64,000 nt of DNA from PALSA-600 sp963842335 (GTDB lineage: Bacteria > Actinomycetota > Thermoleophilia > Gaiellales > Gaiellaceae). The stretch covers positions 186,001 to 250,000 of the forward strand of contig CAWJGF010000010.1 of NCBI GenBank assembly GCA_963842335.1, read 5' to 3'. How positions within the stretch are numbered: the first letter of the stretch is position 1; every line of letters begins with the position of its first letter. This document shows, piece by piece, positions 42,701-50,999 of the stretch. Under the pieces are notes generated by a model that was not told the DNA's origin, made no database searches, and worked only from the letters and a program-made list of their open reading frames with translations. Made by a program: the position numbers and the translations under genes.

Positions 42701-43388
42701 GCGCCCGTACACACTGCTTTCGTGCTGCGTGTCGATCGACGGCTACATCGGTAGCGCGGCGTCGCGGCTGCTCCTGTCGAATGACGCCGACTTCGATCGC
42801 GTCGACGCAGTGCGCGCCTCCTGCGACGCGATTCTTGTCGGGGCGGAGACGGTGCGTGTCGACAACCCTCGGCTCCTCGTGCGGTCGGAAGCTCGTCGTG
42901 AGGAACGAGCCGCGCGCGGGCTACCGGAGTCGCCCGTAAAGGTGACGGTGACGCGGCGCGCCGAGCTCGATGTGAATGCCGACTTCTTCAACGTCGGCGG
43001 CGCGGAGAAGATCGTCTACTGCGCGAGTCCGCGAGCGGCAGACGCGCGCGATCGCCTCGGCCGGCTCGCGACCGTCGTCGACGCAGGCGACAACGTCGAG
43101 ATGCGCACGCTCAGCACCGACCTCGCGGCGCGAGGCGTCGATCGGTTGATGGTCGAGGGCGGCGGCACCGTTCACACCCAGTTCCTCACGGAGGACCTCG
43201 TCGACGAGCTGCAACTGACCGTCGCGCCGGTCTTCGTCGGCGACTCGGACGCGCCCAGGTTCGTGCGTGACGGCACCTTCCCCTGGAGCCAGGCTCGTCC
43301 GGCGGAGCTCATCGAGGTGCAGAAGCTCGGGGACGTGGTTCTCCTGCGCTACGCCCTGTCGTCGCGGTTCGAAGGAAACGGACGTTGA
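42693..43388 (+). CDS. RibD C-terminal-like (dihydrofolate-reductase-fold) reductase
   Basis: A 231-residue NADPH-dependent reductase related to RibD C-terminus. N-terminal CCVSIDGYIGSA, GAETVRVDNPRLLVRSE near 45-61 and VEGGGTVHTQFLTEDLVDEL near 150-169 are diagnostic. In riboflavin biosynthesis this domain reduces the ribosyl group of the GTP cyclohydrolase II product to ribityl. The N-terminal RibD deaminase is absent, so the amino group would be kept. Overlaps the upstream gene by 8 and the cyclohydrolase gene by 4 bases. Confidence 0.9.
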   Translation: MRERPYTLLSCCVSIDGYIGSAASRLLLSNDADFDRVDAVRASCDAILVGAETVRVDNPRLLVRSEARREERAARGLPESPVKVTVTRRAELDVNADFFNVGGAEKIVYCASPRAADARDRLGRLATVVDAGDNVEMRTLSTDLAARGVDRLMVEGGGTVHTQFLTEDLVDELQLTVAPVFVGDSDAPRFVRDGTFPWSQARPAELIEVQKLGDVVLLRYALSSRFEGNGR

Positions 43389-44083
43389 GGGGACTCCCCA
43401 CTGCGACGATCCGCGCGCAGGTCGAGTTGCCCCTGCGGTTCGCCGACGGGTACACGACCGAGGCTCGCGTATTCAGCTTCGACGGGCTCGTCGACGGCCG
43501 GGAGCACCTCGCGTTCGCGCTCGGCGATCGCACGACACCTCATGCCGCGGACGATCGCGGCGTGCCGCTCGTCCGCCCCCACAGCGAGTGCCTCACCGGC
43601 GACGTGTTCGGAAGCCAGCGGTGCGACTGCGGGCCGCAGCTCCGCGAGGCCGTCGAGCGGATCGCCGAGGCCGGCGGCTACCTCCTCTACCTGCGGCAGG
43701 AAGGCCGCGGCATCGGGCTCTATTCCAAGCTCGAGGCATACGCGCTCCAAGATGCTGGGATCGACACCTACGACGCGAACGTCGCGCTCGGTCGCGAGAA
43801 GGACGAACGCAGCTACGTCGCCGCAGCGCAGATGCTGCACGCGCTCGGCGTCTCGCGCATGGCACTCCTCAGCAACAACCCCGACAAGGCCCGGCAGCTC
43901 CGGCGCTGCGGCATCACCGTCGTCGAGCAGCTCCCGACAGGCGTGCACGTGTCTGCCGCGAACCACCACTACCTGGAGACAAAGGCGCGTCGAGGCAGGC
44001 ACACGCTCCAGCTTCCGAGCCTGCTCGGGCCGCGCTCGAACGATACTCGCTCCGCGGAATCCGGCGCGTCGGCTGCGCCGTAG
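43385..44083 (+). CDS. ribA: GTP cyclohydrolase II
   Basis: A 232-residue enzyme that opens GTP to 2,5-diamino-6-ribosylamino-pyrimidinone phosphate, formate and pyrophosphate. Zinc cysteines are visible in HSECLTGDVFGSQRCDCG (three Cys) at about residues 58-78; the nucleophile region LLYLRQEGRGIGLYSKLEAY is intact, and the tyrosine in LLYLRQEGR is retained; from memory a Streptomyces paralogue with Met at that place (SCO6655) stops at a formamide product. C-terminal NNPDKARQLRRCGI and LETKARRGRH match. TTG start inside the previous stop. Confidence 0.95.
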   Translation: MRGLPTATIRAQVELPLRFADGYTTEARVFSFDGLVDGREHLAFALGDRTTPHAADDRGVPLVRPHSECLTGDVFGSQRCDCGPQLREAVERIAEAGGYLLYLRQEGRGIGLYSKLEAYALQDAGIDTYDANVALGREKDERSYVAAAQMLHALGVSRMALLSNNPDKARQLRRCGITVVEQLPTGVHVSAANHHYLETKARRGRHTLQLPSLLGPRSNDTRSAESGASAAP

Positions 44084-44091
44084 GAGTGGAC

Positions 44092-44553
44092 GTGATCAGA
44101 TCCGAGAGCCGCGTGAGAATTGACCGCAGAGTCCCCGAAGTGTGGGCGTATATCTGCGAAATCGGACGCTGGCCGGAGTGGGCGCCGACTGTTCGCGAAT
44201 GTTGGGTTGACGGAGCGGCTCCGCTCGAGCCAGGCACCCGGGTGGAGCAGCGGGCGAAGGGGCTGTTCGGGTCCAGTCGCTATCGGGCGCAGAACGTGAC
44301 CGCGGTCGAGGCGCCTCATCGCGTGGCCTTCGCCGGGCCGATGGGCACCTCAGCCGCTCGCTGGGGAATGGAACTCGAGCCGGCGCACGACACGCAGACC
44401 GAGGCCAAGATGTGGGTCGAGGTCGACCTCAAGAACGTCATGCGCGCGATCCCCGGCAGCGTCCTCAACGGCAGGATCCGGCGCGTGATGGATGTCGAGA
44501 TGGCGGCGATCAAGGCTGCGGTCGAGTCCGCTGCGCCCGGCTTCACGCCGTGA
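44092..44553 (+). CDS. SRPBCC-family protein (polyketide cyclase/START-like)
   Basis: A 153-residue helix-grip protein. N-terminal SRVRIDRRVPEVWAYICEIG and WPEWAPTVRECWVD are typical of SRPBCC proteins that bind hydrophobic ligands or catalyse cyclisation. GTG 44092 follows AGGAG after the ribA stop with 8 bases between the genes, so it is likely part of the operon. Function within the cluster is unknown; a binding or cyclase role is possible. Confidence 0.85.
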   Translation: MIRSESRVRIDRRVPEVWAYICEIGRWPEWAPTVRECWVDGAAPLEPGTRVEQRAKGLFGSSRYRAQNVTAVEAPHRVAFAGPMGTSAARWGMELEPAHDTQTEAKMWVEVDLKNVMRAIPGSVLNGRIRRVMDVEMAAIKAAVESAAPGFTP

Positions 44554-45239
44554 GCCAGATCGACGGCACGCGAGACCACCTGATCGAGACCTACCGCAAG
44601 AAGGCGAAGCACTACGACGTCATCTCGCGGTTCTATCCCGTCCCCGGCTACCCGCAGCGTGCCCAGCGCCTCGGGGCGGTACGAGCACTCCGGCTTCGCC
44701 CGGGTGACAGCGTCGTCGACATCGCCTGTGGGACCGGTCTCAACTTCCCGCTGATCGAGCAGGCGATCGGTGCCGAGGGGCGGATCGTCGGCGTCGATTT
44801 GACCGACGCGATGCTCGTCCAGGCCCGGCACCGGGCAGAGACCAACGGCTGGACCAACGTCAGGCTCGTGCAAGCCGACGCCGCCGAGTTCGAGTTCCCG
44901 ACGGAGATCGACGCGATCCTTTCCACCTACGCGATGACGCAGGTGCCCGGATGCGGAGACGTCATCACCCACGGCGCCGCGGCGCTGCGCGCTGGTGGTC
45001 GCTGGGTCGTGCTGGACCTCAAGGCGCCTGGCAATGCGCCGCGTTGGCTGACGCAGTTCGGGGTCGCGCTCCTGCGACCCTTCGGGCCGGCCTCACTCGA
45101 CGAGTGGATCGTGCGCCGCCGCTGGGAGGCGATTCGCGCAGCGATGGACGACACGCTAACTGGTCTCTCCTGGACAGAGTTGTCGTTCGGGACGGCGTTC
45201 CTCGCTGCCGGGTCGCGCGGATCTAGAAGCTCTCAGTGA
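44550..45239 (+). CDS. SAM-dependent methyltransferase (UbiE-like)
   Basis: A 229-residue class I methyltransferase. Motif I is SVVDIACGTGLNFPLIEQ near residues 52-69, then GVDLTDAMLVQARHRA and ILSTYAMTQVPGCGDVI; C-terminal GGRWVVLDLKAPG. It resembles quinone/phospholipid N-methyltransferase types. Starts with GTG in a 4-base overlap with the SRPBCC gene. Last gene of the nine-gene run, converging on the CDP-alcohol fusion gene. Confidence 0.88.
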   Translation: MSQIDGTRDHLIETYRKKAKHYDVISRFYPVPGYPQRAQRLGAVRALRLRPGDSVVDIACGTGLNFPLIEQAIGAEGRIVGVDLTDAMLVQARHRAETNGWTNVRLVQADAAEFEFPTEIDAILSTYAMTQVPGCGDVITHGAAALRAGGRWVVLDLKAPGNAPRWLTQFGVALLRPFGPASLDEWIVRRRWEAIRAAMDDTLTGLSWTELSFGTAFLAAGSRGSRSSQ

Positions 45240-45298
45240 ACGAGCGTTGTGTCGCTTGGCCGCGGTCCGATCGACGAACGTCAATCAGTGAGAACTTC

Positions 45299-47695
45299 CT
45301 AGCGGTCGAATGCGTCGAGGAAGTGGTTCCGGAATGCGCTCATCGGCCAGACCGGGGCAGTCGAGTTGGGCAGCATCCCGTTCGTCCAGTCCCAGCCGGT
45401 AAGCCTGCTGATCACTTTCGGGTCGTGAGCGATGATCGAGATCGGCACGTCGTGGCCCGGTTCGCCGCTTACGACCCGTGACGGTTGGTGATCGCCCAGC
45501 ACGATCAGCACGGTGTTCTTGTTGCCGTAGCGCTCGATGAACGAATAGAGAGTGCGCAGCGCGTACTGAATCGACTGGGCGTATCCCTGTTGGGCGTCGG
45601 TCAGGGCGGCCTGGTTGATCGCCAGGCGATTGAAGATCGACCCATTGCCGAGTCGGTGCCAGGAGATGAGGGGCGGAATGCGCGTCCAAGGTTCGTGGCT
45701 CGAGGTGAGATCGATCTCGGAGTAGACAGGCTGGCGGTTTTGCTTCGCCAGCTCGATCGTCTGCAGCGCCTGGAGCGCGTACTGATCAGGCATCGGGGAG
45801 AACCCGAATTTCGGGCCCTGATAGGGGACGTTGTCGCGGTCCCAAACCTGCTCGTAGCGGTAGAAGGCGCTCCCCTCCGGCCAGGCGCCGTGTGTTGCCG
45901 GCACGTCGGCGACCGTCCTCCATCCTGCTCGCCGGAATGCGGAGGCAAGCGTAAGACGTTTGCTCGCGATCAGCGCGGAATAGCGTCCAGGGCTGTTGAC
46001 CCAGACTCCCGACTGCAGCGTGGCGTGCGCGAGCCAACTACCTCCGCCGAACGTCGACGAGACGAGCCAGCCGCTGCGGGATGAGAACCCTTGGGCCCGG
46101 AGCTTTTGGGTGCCGGCGTCGACGATCTTGTCGATCGCCGGCGAGAACGACGTTCCCTGGACGGCCATCTGTCCGTAGCTCTCCACGAATACGAGCAGAA
46201 CGTCTTTGCCGCGCAATCCCTCGAGTAGCTGCCCTGGGGGCGTGGTGCTGTAGGGATCCCTGCGGGCGATCAGAACTTTGAAGCTCGCCTCGTTGCGCCG
46301 GTCTGCCTGCACGGCACGCACCTCGCCGACGGCCAGGTGCGCAGCACTCGTCGACGCGATCTCGGCGCCGGAGACCCTTGCCCCGAACATCCAACAGAAC
46401 AACCAGATGGCAGTGAGCAAGCCCACAGCCCGAAGCGAGCCGCGCCGGTGACGCGCCGCAATCCGGTTCAGCTGACCCAGCGCAAGGCCTGGGACGACGA
46501 GCGCCGTGAGAACCATCAGGCCGGCGGCTGCGACCGCGAGGTCGGCATCCCGGCCGCCGAATGTCTCGCGTGTGGTCCCGACGCCGATCGAGATATAGCT
46601 CCAATCCTCGACTGGGTTGAAAGGCCGGTCGAACGCGATGAAGAAGCCGAGGTCGAGGAGCTTGATCAGCACGAGTACGCCGAGTAAGGGCCCGACCAGC
46701 CACGGCACGAGGCGTCTCGCGCGGGTCGGCAGGGCAAGCGCGACACCAACCAGGACAAGTCCCTCGAGGGGCAGCCGCGCGAACCAGCCGGGGGTGAGAC
46801 GCCATGGCTGGATCGGGAACACGAGAGCAGCCCAGACGAACGCCAGGGCGAGCAACGTCAACACCGTGTTTCCGGCCGGGTGGCGGACGCGGGGCGCAGT
46901 GAGCCGTGCGGGCGTGTCGTGGCGGTGGCGCGTGAGCCACCAGATGTCGCTACCGAATGACTCGGCGAGCATGGCGAGGGCAACAGCCAAGAGGACGCGG
47001 CTCACCGACAAGGGCGCAACGCCTGAGGCCGCGATCACGAGCGCGATCCCTTGTGATGCCGTCACGGTCTTGCGCCAGTCGCGCCGCGGCAGTGGCGCCC
47101 GCAGCCACGGGAACGCCCATCCCCCCGCCAAGAACGCATAGCGCGCGAGACCGATCGCAAGCACCCATCCCCCTATGGACGGAGCGACCTCCACGCTGAG
47201 CACGAGGATCAGGAACGCGTCGACCTCGCCGTCCAGGCGCGCGCCCAACGCCGTTGTCGTCCTGGTGCGCCGTGCGACCCAGCCGTCGACGAAGTCGAGG
47301 ACGAGGGCGACTGACGCGAGCGCCACGAGCGTCGCGACCGCCAGGTCTTGCTCGAAGGAAGCCGCCGTCAGCGCCGCGACGCCAACGGCCAGCGTCGCCC
47401 GGGTGAGCGTCACCCAGTCCGCGGGGCCGAGCCTGGCTCCGGGGTTGCGCCAGAGAGCGTGCGCGAGCGCCGCGTCCAGGATCAGCCCCGACGCGGCGCC
47501 GACGATCCAGCCGGCGCGCCCTAGGCCGACCGTCTGGTCGAGCGCGGCCAGAAGCAGGAACTGGGCGCCGAGCCCGAGCAGCGGGCCTGGAGCCGCCCTC
47601 AGCGTCGCTCCGCGCAGCGTGGCTCCGCGCTCGAACATCCGCAGCGTTGCTCCGCGCTCGAACATCCAGGGGAAAGTACGGTAGGTGTCGTGCAT
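45299..47695 (-). CDS. Fused CDP-alcohol phosphatidyltransferase / sulfatase-fold membrane protein
   Basis: A 798-residue protein. Residues about 30-270 hold the CDP-alcohol phosphatidyltransferase signature: DGWVARRTRTTTALGARLDG followed by EVD, matching DGxxARx8GxxxDxxxD exactly, in a membrane helical domain. Further helices lead to an extracytoplasmic alkaline-phosphatase/sulfatase-fold domain (about 500-780) with VLLVFVESYGQMAVQGTSFS, where the Ser/Thr nucleophile is expected, and a metal segment VLIVLGDHQPSRVV. Similar to LtaS-like phosphotransferases. The start is uncertain: ATG 47695 has no clear ribosome site, and ATG 47665 and 47638 are inside a tandem repeat. It may join a lipid and a phospho-head group for the neighbouring cluster. 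Confidence 0.85.
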   Translation of the reverse strand: MHDTYRTFPWMFERGATLRMFERGATLRGATLRAAPGPLLGLGAQFLLLAALDQTVGLGRAGWIVGAASGLILDAALAHALWRNPGARLGPADWVTLTRATLAVGVAALTAASFEQDLAVATLVALASVALVLDFVDGWVARRTRTTTALGARLDGEVDAFLILVLSVEVAPSIGGWVLAIGLARYAFLAGGWAFPWLRAPLPRRDWRKTVTASQGIALVIAASGVAPLSVSRVLLAVALAMLAESFGSDIWWLTRHRHDTPARLTAPRVRHPAGNTVLTLLALAFVWAALVFPIQPWRLTPGWFARLPLEGLVLVGVALALPTRARRLVPWLVGPLLGVLVLIKLLDLGFFIAFDRPFNPVEDWSYISIGVGTTRETFGGRDADLAVAAAGLMVLTALVVPGLALGQLNRIAARHRRGSLRAVGLLTAIWLFCWMFGARVSGAEIASTSAAHLAVGEVRAVQADRRNEASFKVLIARRDPYSTTPPGQLLEGLRGKDVLLVFVESYGQMAVQGTSFSPAIDKIVDAGTQKLRAQGFSSRSGWLVSSTFGGGSWLAHATLQSGVWVNSPGRYSALIASKRLTLASAFRRAGWRTVADVPATHGAWPEGSAFYRYEQVWDRDNVPYQGPKFGFSPMPDQYALQALQTIELAKQNRQPVYSEIDLTSSHEPWTRIPPLISWHRLGNGSIFNRLAINQAALTDAQQGYAQSIQYALRTLYSFIERYGNKNTVLIVLGDHQPSRVVSGEPGHDVPISIIAHDPKVISRLTGWDWTNGMLPNSTAPVWPMSAFRNHFLDAFDR
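47597..47665 (-). repeat. 27-bp tandem repeat at the 5' end of the CDP-alcohol gene
   Basis: Two copies of a 27-bp unit coding MFERGATLR (47665-47612, differing by 2 bases) are followed by a third partial unit GATLR. Each full unit contains an ATG, so copy number changes would change candidate start codons without breaking the frame. Confidence 0.85.
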
Positions 47696-47712
47696 CGGTT
47701 TGTCACGAGGCC

Positions 47713-48480
47713 GTGAAGCAGGACGAGCGTGATCTGTTCGACAAGGCGCTGCGGCGAGCCCGTGAAGCCGCCTACGAGCCCGGCGAGTACGTCGAGCAGG
47801 AGAGTTTCATGCGCGCGGGGGAGATCCGCGCGCTCGCCGAGCGGGCGGCAATCGGCCGCGGCGTCTCCGTGCTCGACCTGTGTTGCGGGGTCGCCGGGCC
47901 CGGTCGGTTCCTCACGCGGGAGCTTGGCTGCAGCTACCTCGGGATCGACTCGAGCGCCCGCGCCGTCGACATCGCCCGCGCGCGCGCCCGCGGCCTCGCT
48001 TGTCGCTTCGAGGTCGCACGCGTCCCGCCGCTCCCGGCCGGCGCGTTCGACGTCGTGCTGCTGCTCGAGACGATGCTCGCCTTCTCCGACAAGGAGACGC
48101 TCGTGCAAGAGGTCGCGCGTGCGCTCCCTGTGGGCGGCCGGTTCGCCTTCACGCTGGAGGAGGGCCTGCCCCTCACCGAGCCGGAGCGGGCGCGCATGCC
48201 CGACGCCGACACGGTCTGGCTCACCCCGCTGGATGAGCTCCAGGCGATCCTCGCGCGCGCCGGCCTCGTCGTTGGCTGGCAGGACGACTGGAGCCGGTCC
48301 CATCGCGCCGTTGCTGAGTCGCTGATCGGCGCTTTCACGGCCGACGCGACCGACATCACCGCGGTGATCGGACGCCGGGCGCTGGACAAGCTGCTGGCAG
48401 GCCACCGGCTGTGGAGTGAGTGGCTTGCGGCGGGCCGCGTGCGCAAGCTCGCGCTCGTGGCGGAGCGAGTGCCAGGGTGA
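47713..48480 (+). CDS. SAM-dependent methyltransferase
   Basis: A 255-residue class I methyltransferase. Motif I is VLDLCCGVAGPGRFLTRELG near residues 54-73, motif II LGIDSSARAVDIARARA, then FDVVLLLETMLAFSDKETLV. GTG 47713 is a compromise: earlier in-frame starts overlap the divergent gene's coding repeat, and no clean ribosome site is seen. Coupled to the next gene by a 4-base overlap. May belong to the neighbouring cluster. Confidence 0.8.
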   Translation: MKQDERDLFDKALRRAREAAYEPGEYVEQESFMRAGEIRALAERAAIGRGVSVLDLCCGVAGPGRFLTRELGCSYLGIDSSARAVDIARARARGLACRFEVARVPPLPAGAFDVVLLLETMLAFSDKETLVQEVARALPVGGRFAFTLEEGLPLTEPERARMPDADTVWLTPLDELQAILARAGLVVGWQDDWSRSHRAVAESLIGAFTADATDITAVIGRRALDKLLAGHRLWSEWLAAGRVRKLALVAERVPG

Positions 48481-49505
48481 TCGCCGAGGCCGTCGCAGCC
48501 GTCGCGCTGACCCGCGGCCCGGTGGCTGAGAGCGTGACGCAGCGCACCGCCATCATTTCGTTTCGCACGGCGGCGCCGGATCACTCCTTCGTGACCCTTG
48601 CGATGGGTGCCCGCATCGACGCCGGTGCCGGCGTCGATCACGTCGCCAGGCTGACCCGCCTGACGCCGGGGAAGCACTACACCTACACCGTCGCTACGAG
48701 CTCCGGCATACGTGCCAGGGGCATGTTCCGGGCTGCGCCGGCCCGCGCGACCAGGTTCACGTTCGCGGTCGTCGGCGACTTCGGCAGCGGGAGCGGCAAC
48801 GAGACGGCGGTCGCATCGATGATCGAGTCGTGGCACCCGGACTTCGTGCTCACGGTCGGCGACAACGCGTACCCGCTGGGCTCGGCGGGAATGCTCGATC
48901 GCGACATCTTCGGCCCGTACGCGGCGATCATGCGCGAGTCGGCCTGGTTCCCGGCGCTCGGCAACCACGACGTCAAGGCGAACCGTGGCAAGCCCGAGCT
49001 CGAGGCGTTCCACTCACTTGGCAGCGGGCGCTGGTACCGATTCACCTGGGGGAACGCTGCCGTGACGGTGCTGGATTCGGACGTCTCCGTCGCGCCTGGC
49101 TCGCCGCAGCTGAGCTTCGCGCGCGCGTCCCTGGCGCAGCCGTCGTGCTTCCGCTTCGCCGCCTGGCACCACCCGCCCTGGGAGCCTCCGGGCGGCCCCA
49201 TCTCCCCGAGCCTGCGCGGCAACATCGTGCCGCTGGTGGAGAAGAACGGCGTGCAGGTCGTGTTTGAAGGCCACCTTCACGCCTACGCTCGAAGTCGTCC
49301 GCGCCACGGCGTGCTGTACGTGGCCGTGGGCACGGGGGGAGCCGAGCTGGAGCACGACGCCGGTGACCTGACAATACCGTCGGCGCGCGTCGTGCAGGGC
49401 CACTTCGGGGCGTTGCGGGTGGACCTCGCAGGTCGCACCGCGCGCTTCCGCTACGAGACGGTCGACGGACGGGTGCGCGACGACTTCCGTCTGCGCTGCT
49501 CCTGA
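48477..49505 (+). CDS. Purple-acid-phosphatase-like metallophosphoesterase
   Basis: A 342-residue enzyme. An N-terminal FN3-like domain (to about residue 90) precedes a calcineurin-type domain with the five PAP metal motifs: VVGDFGSG (near 98), VGDNAYPLG, LGNHDVKA, AAWHHPPWE and FEGHLHAYARS. These bind a dinuclear metal centre. No signal peptide is seen with this GTG start, unlike most PAPs, so it may be cytoplasmic or the start may be wrong. Coupled to the methyltransferase by a 4-base overlap. Likely phosphomonoesterase. Confidence 0.85.
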   Translation: MIAEAVAAVALTRGPVAESVTQRTAIISFRTAAPDHSFVTLAMGARIDAGAGVDHVARLTRLTPGKHYTYTVATSSGIRARGMFRAAPARATRFTFAVVGDFGSGSGNETAVASMIESWHPDFVLTVGDNAYPLGSAGMLDRDIFGPYAAIMRESAWFPALGNHDVKANRGKPELEAFHSLGSGRWYRFTWGNAAVTVLDSDVSVAPGSPQLSFARASLAQPSCFRFAAWHHPPWEPPGGPISPSLRGNIVPLVEKNGVQVVFEGHLHAYARSRPRHGVLYVAVGTGGAELEHDAGDLTIPSARVVQGHFGALRVDLAGRTARFRYETVDGRVRDDFRLRCS

Positions 49506-49551
49506 CGACCGGCTCGGGCTAACCGATCGCCGAGCGTAAACGACGGGTCGC

Positions 49552-50634
49552 TTACGAGCACCACGCACTCGCGACGCGCCCGACCACCTCGCGGACGCGG
49601 GTGAGCGAGGCGAGACTGACCCACTCGACGTCGGCATGGGCTCCCTCGCCTGCAGGCCCATAGAGGACGGTCGGGAGGCCGGCGGCGGCGAAGAGCGCGG
49701 CGTCCGTCCAGAACAGCGCGCCTGTGTACTCGCCGGCATCAGCGACGCCGCGAACAAGCTGGGCGAACGGATGGTCCGGCTCGGCTGTGAGCGGATCTCT
49801 GCTCGCGATGATCCGCAACGCGGCTTGTCCGGCGAGTGCGCGCAGCTCCTGTTCGACCTGCTCGACGGTCTCGCCGGGTATCGTCCGGCGCTCGCCCGTC
49901 AGCACGCAGCTGGCGGGGAAGCTCGAAAGCTCCTGCCCCCCCTCGATCAGCGACGCGTGTAACGACGCCGCTCCGACGAGCGGGTGAGCAGTGCCTCTCT
50001 GGAGCCGTTCATCGAGGTCCGCGAGCGCGATCAGGATCGGGCCCATCTTTGCGATTGCATCGACGCCGAGATCCGGCCGCGAGCCGTGTGCGGCGACACC
50101 TTCGGTCTGAAGCTCGAAGCCGACGAATCCTCGATGGGCGATCGCCACGCGTAGCTCGGTCGGCTCTACGACGATCGCAGCGTCGGCGAGCACACGCTCG
50201 ATGACCGCCTCGGTGCCGATCGACGCGAGTTCCTCGTCGGCGACCAGGGTCACGATCACGTCACCGCGCAGCCCCGTGACATCGCTCGCGGCGAGCAGGA
50301 TCGCGGCGAGCGCGCCCTTCATGTCATACGCTCCGCGACCGTACAGTCGGTCGCCGTCGATGCGTGGCTCGAACGGCGCCTCCATCCCCGCGACGCCGAC
50401 GGTGTCGAGGTGCCCGTTCAGCAGGAGCGAGCTGCCGCCGCCTGAGCCGCGCTTCGTGGCGACGACACTCGGGCGCTCGTCCCCGAGAACCTCGACCTCG
50501 AACCCGTGCGCGTCGCACCAGCTGGCAGCGAAGGACGCGATCTCGCGCTCGCCGGCACCCCCGGGCACGAGCGCCGGATTGACGGAATCGATTGCGACGA
50601 GCGCCGCCGCGAGCTCAACCAGACGGGACGACAC
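49552..50634 (-). CDS. M20-family metallopeptidase/deacylase
   Basis: A 360-residue zinc-dependent hydrolase of the ArgE/DapE group. Zinc ligands: His and Asp in NGHLDTVG, Asp in GRGAYDMKGALAA, Glu pair in LVADEELASIG and His near the C-terminus (GAHADVEWVS). Dimerisation domain in the middle with VAAHGSRPDLGVDA. GTG 50634 with AGGGAGA upstream is preferred; the longer frame overlaps the next gene. It could remove acyl groups from amino acids or peptides. Confidence 0.9.
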   Translation of the reverse strand: MSSRLVELAAALVAIDSVNPALVPGGAGEREIASFAASWCDAHGFEVEVLGDERPSVVATKRGSGGGSSLLLNGHLDTVGVAGMEAPFEPRIDGDRLYGRGAYDMKGALAAILLAASDVTGLRGDVIVTLVADEELASIGTEAVIERVLADAAIVVEPTELRVAIAHRGFVGFELQTEGVAAHGSRPDLGVDAIAKMGPILIALADLDERLQRGTAHPLVGAASLHASLIEGGQELSSFPASCVLTGERRTIPGETVEQVEQELRALAGQAALRIIASRDPLTAEPDHPFAQLVRGVADAGEYTGALFWTDAALFAAAGLPTVLYGPAGEGAHADVEWVSLASLTRVREVVGRVASAWCS

Positions 50635-50650
50635 GAACTGGATTCTCCCT

Positions 50651-50944
50651 TCATTCCGGCGTCGCAGGGTCACTGACGACGAGGTCGGCCTGCTCCGGGT
50701 GGCGACGGAGCCACCCACGCACGTAAGGGCACACGGGAATCAGGCCGAGGCCACGGTCGCGTAGGTCACGCACTGCCTCCTCGACGAGCAGGCCGGCGGC
50801 GCCTTTTCCTTCGTAGCTCGGATCGACCTCGGTGTGCACGAGCGCGACGGCGCCCGGTTCTCGCCTGTAGCGGATCTCGCCAACGACCTCAGTGCCGTCG
50901 AGCAGTTCGTACCGGAGTTCGGCCGGGTTGTCACGGACTGTCAT
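50651..50944 (-). CDS. GNAT-type acetyltransferase (YjdJ/COG2388)
   Basis: A 97-residue small N-acetyltransferase. It has the family order VGEIRYRREPGAVALVHTEV, EGKGAAGLLVEEAVRDLRDRG (GxGxA CoA loop, shown in part) and IPVCPYVRGWLRRHPE. Start ATG 50944 gives the typical length; a GTG 12 codons earlier is possible. Divergent from nhaA. Confidence 0.85.
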   Translation of the reverse strand: MTVRDNPAELRYELLDGTEVVGEIRYRREPGAVALVHTEVDPSYEGKGAAGLLVEEAVRDLRDRGLGLIPVCPYVRGWLRRHPEQADLVVSDPATPE

Positions 50945-50999
50945 GCGGAAGCCAACGCCTGCGGCACCGGCATATTCCACCGTCGTACGATCGTTGGGT

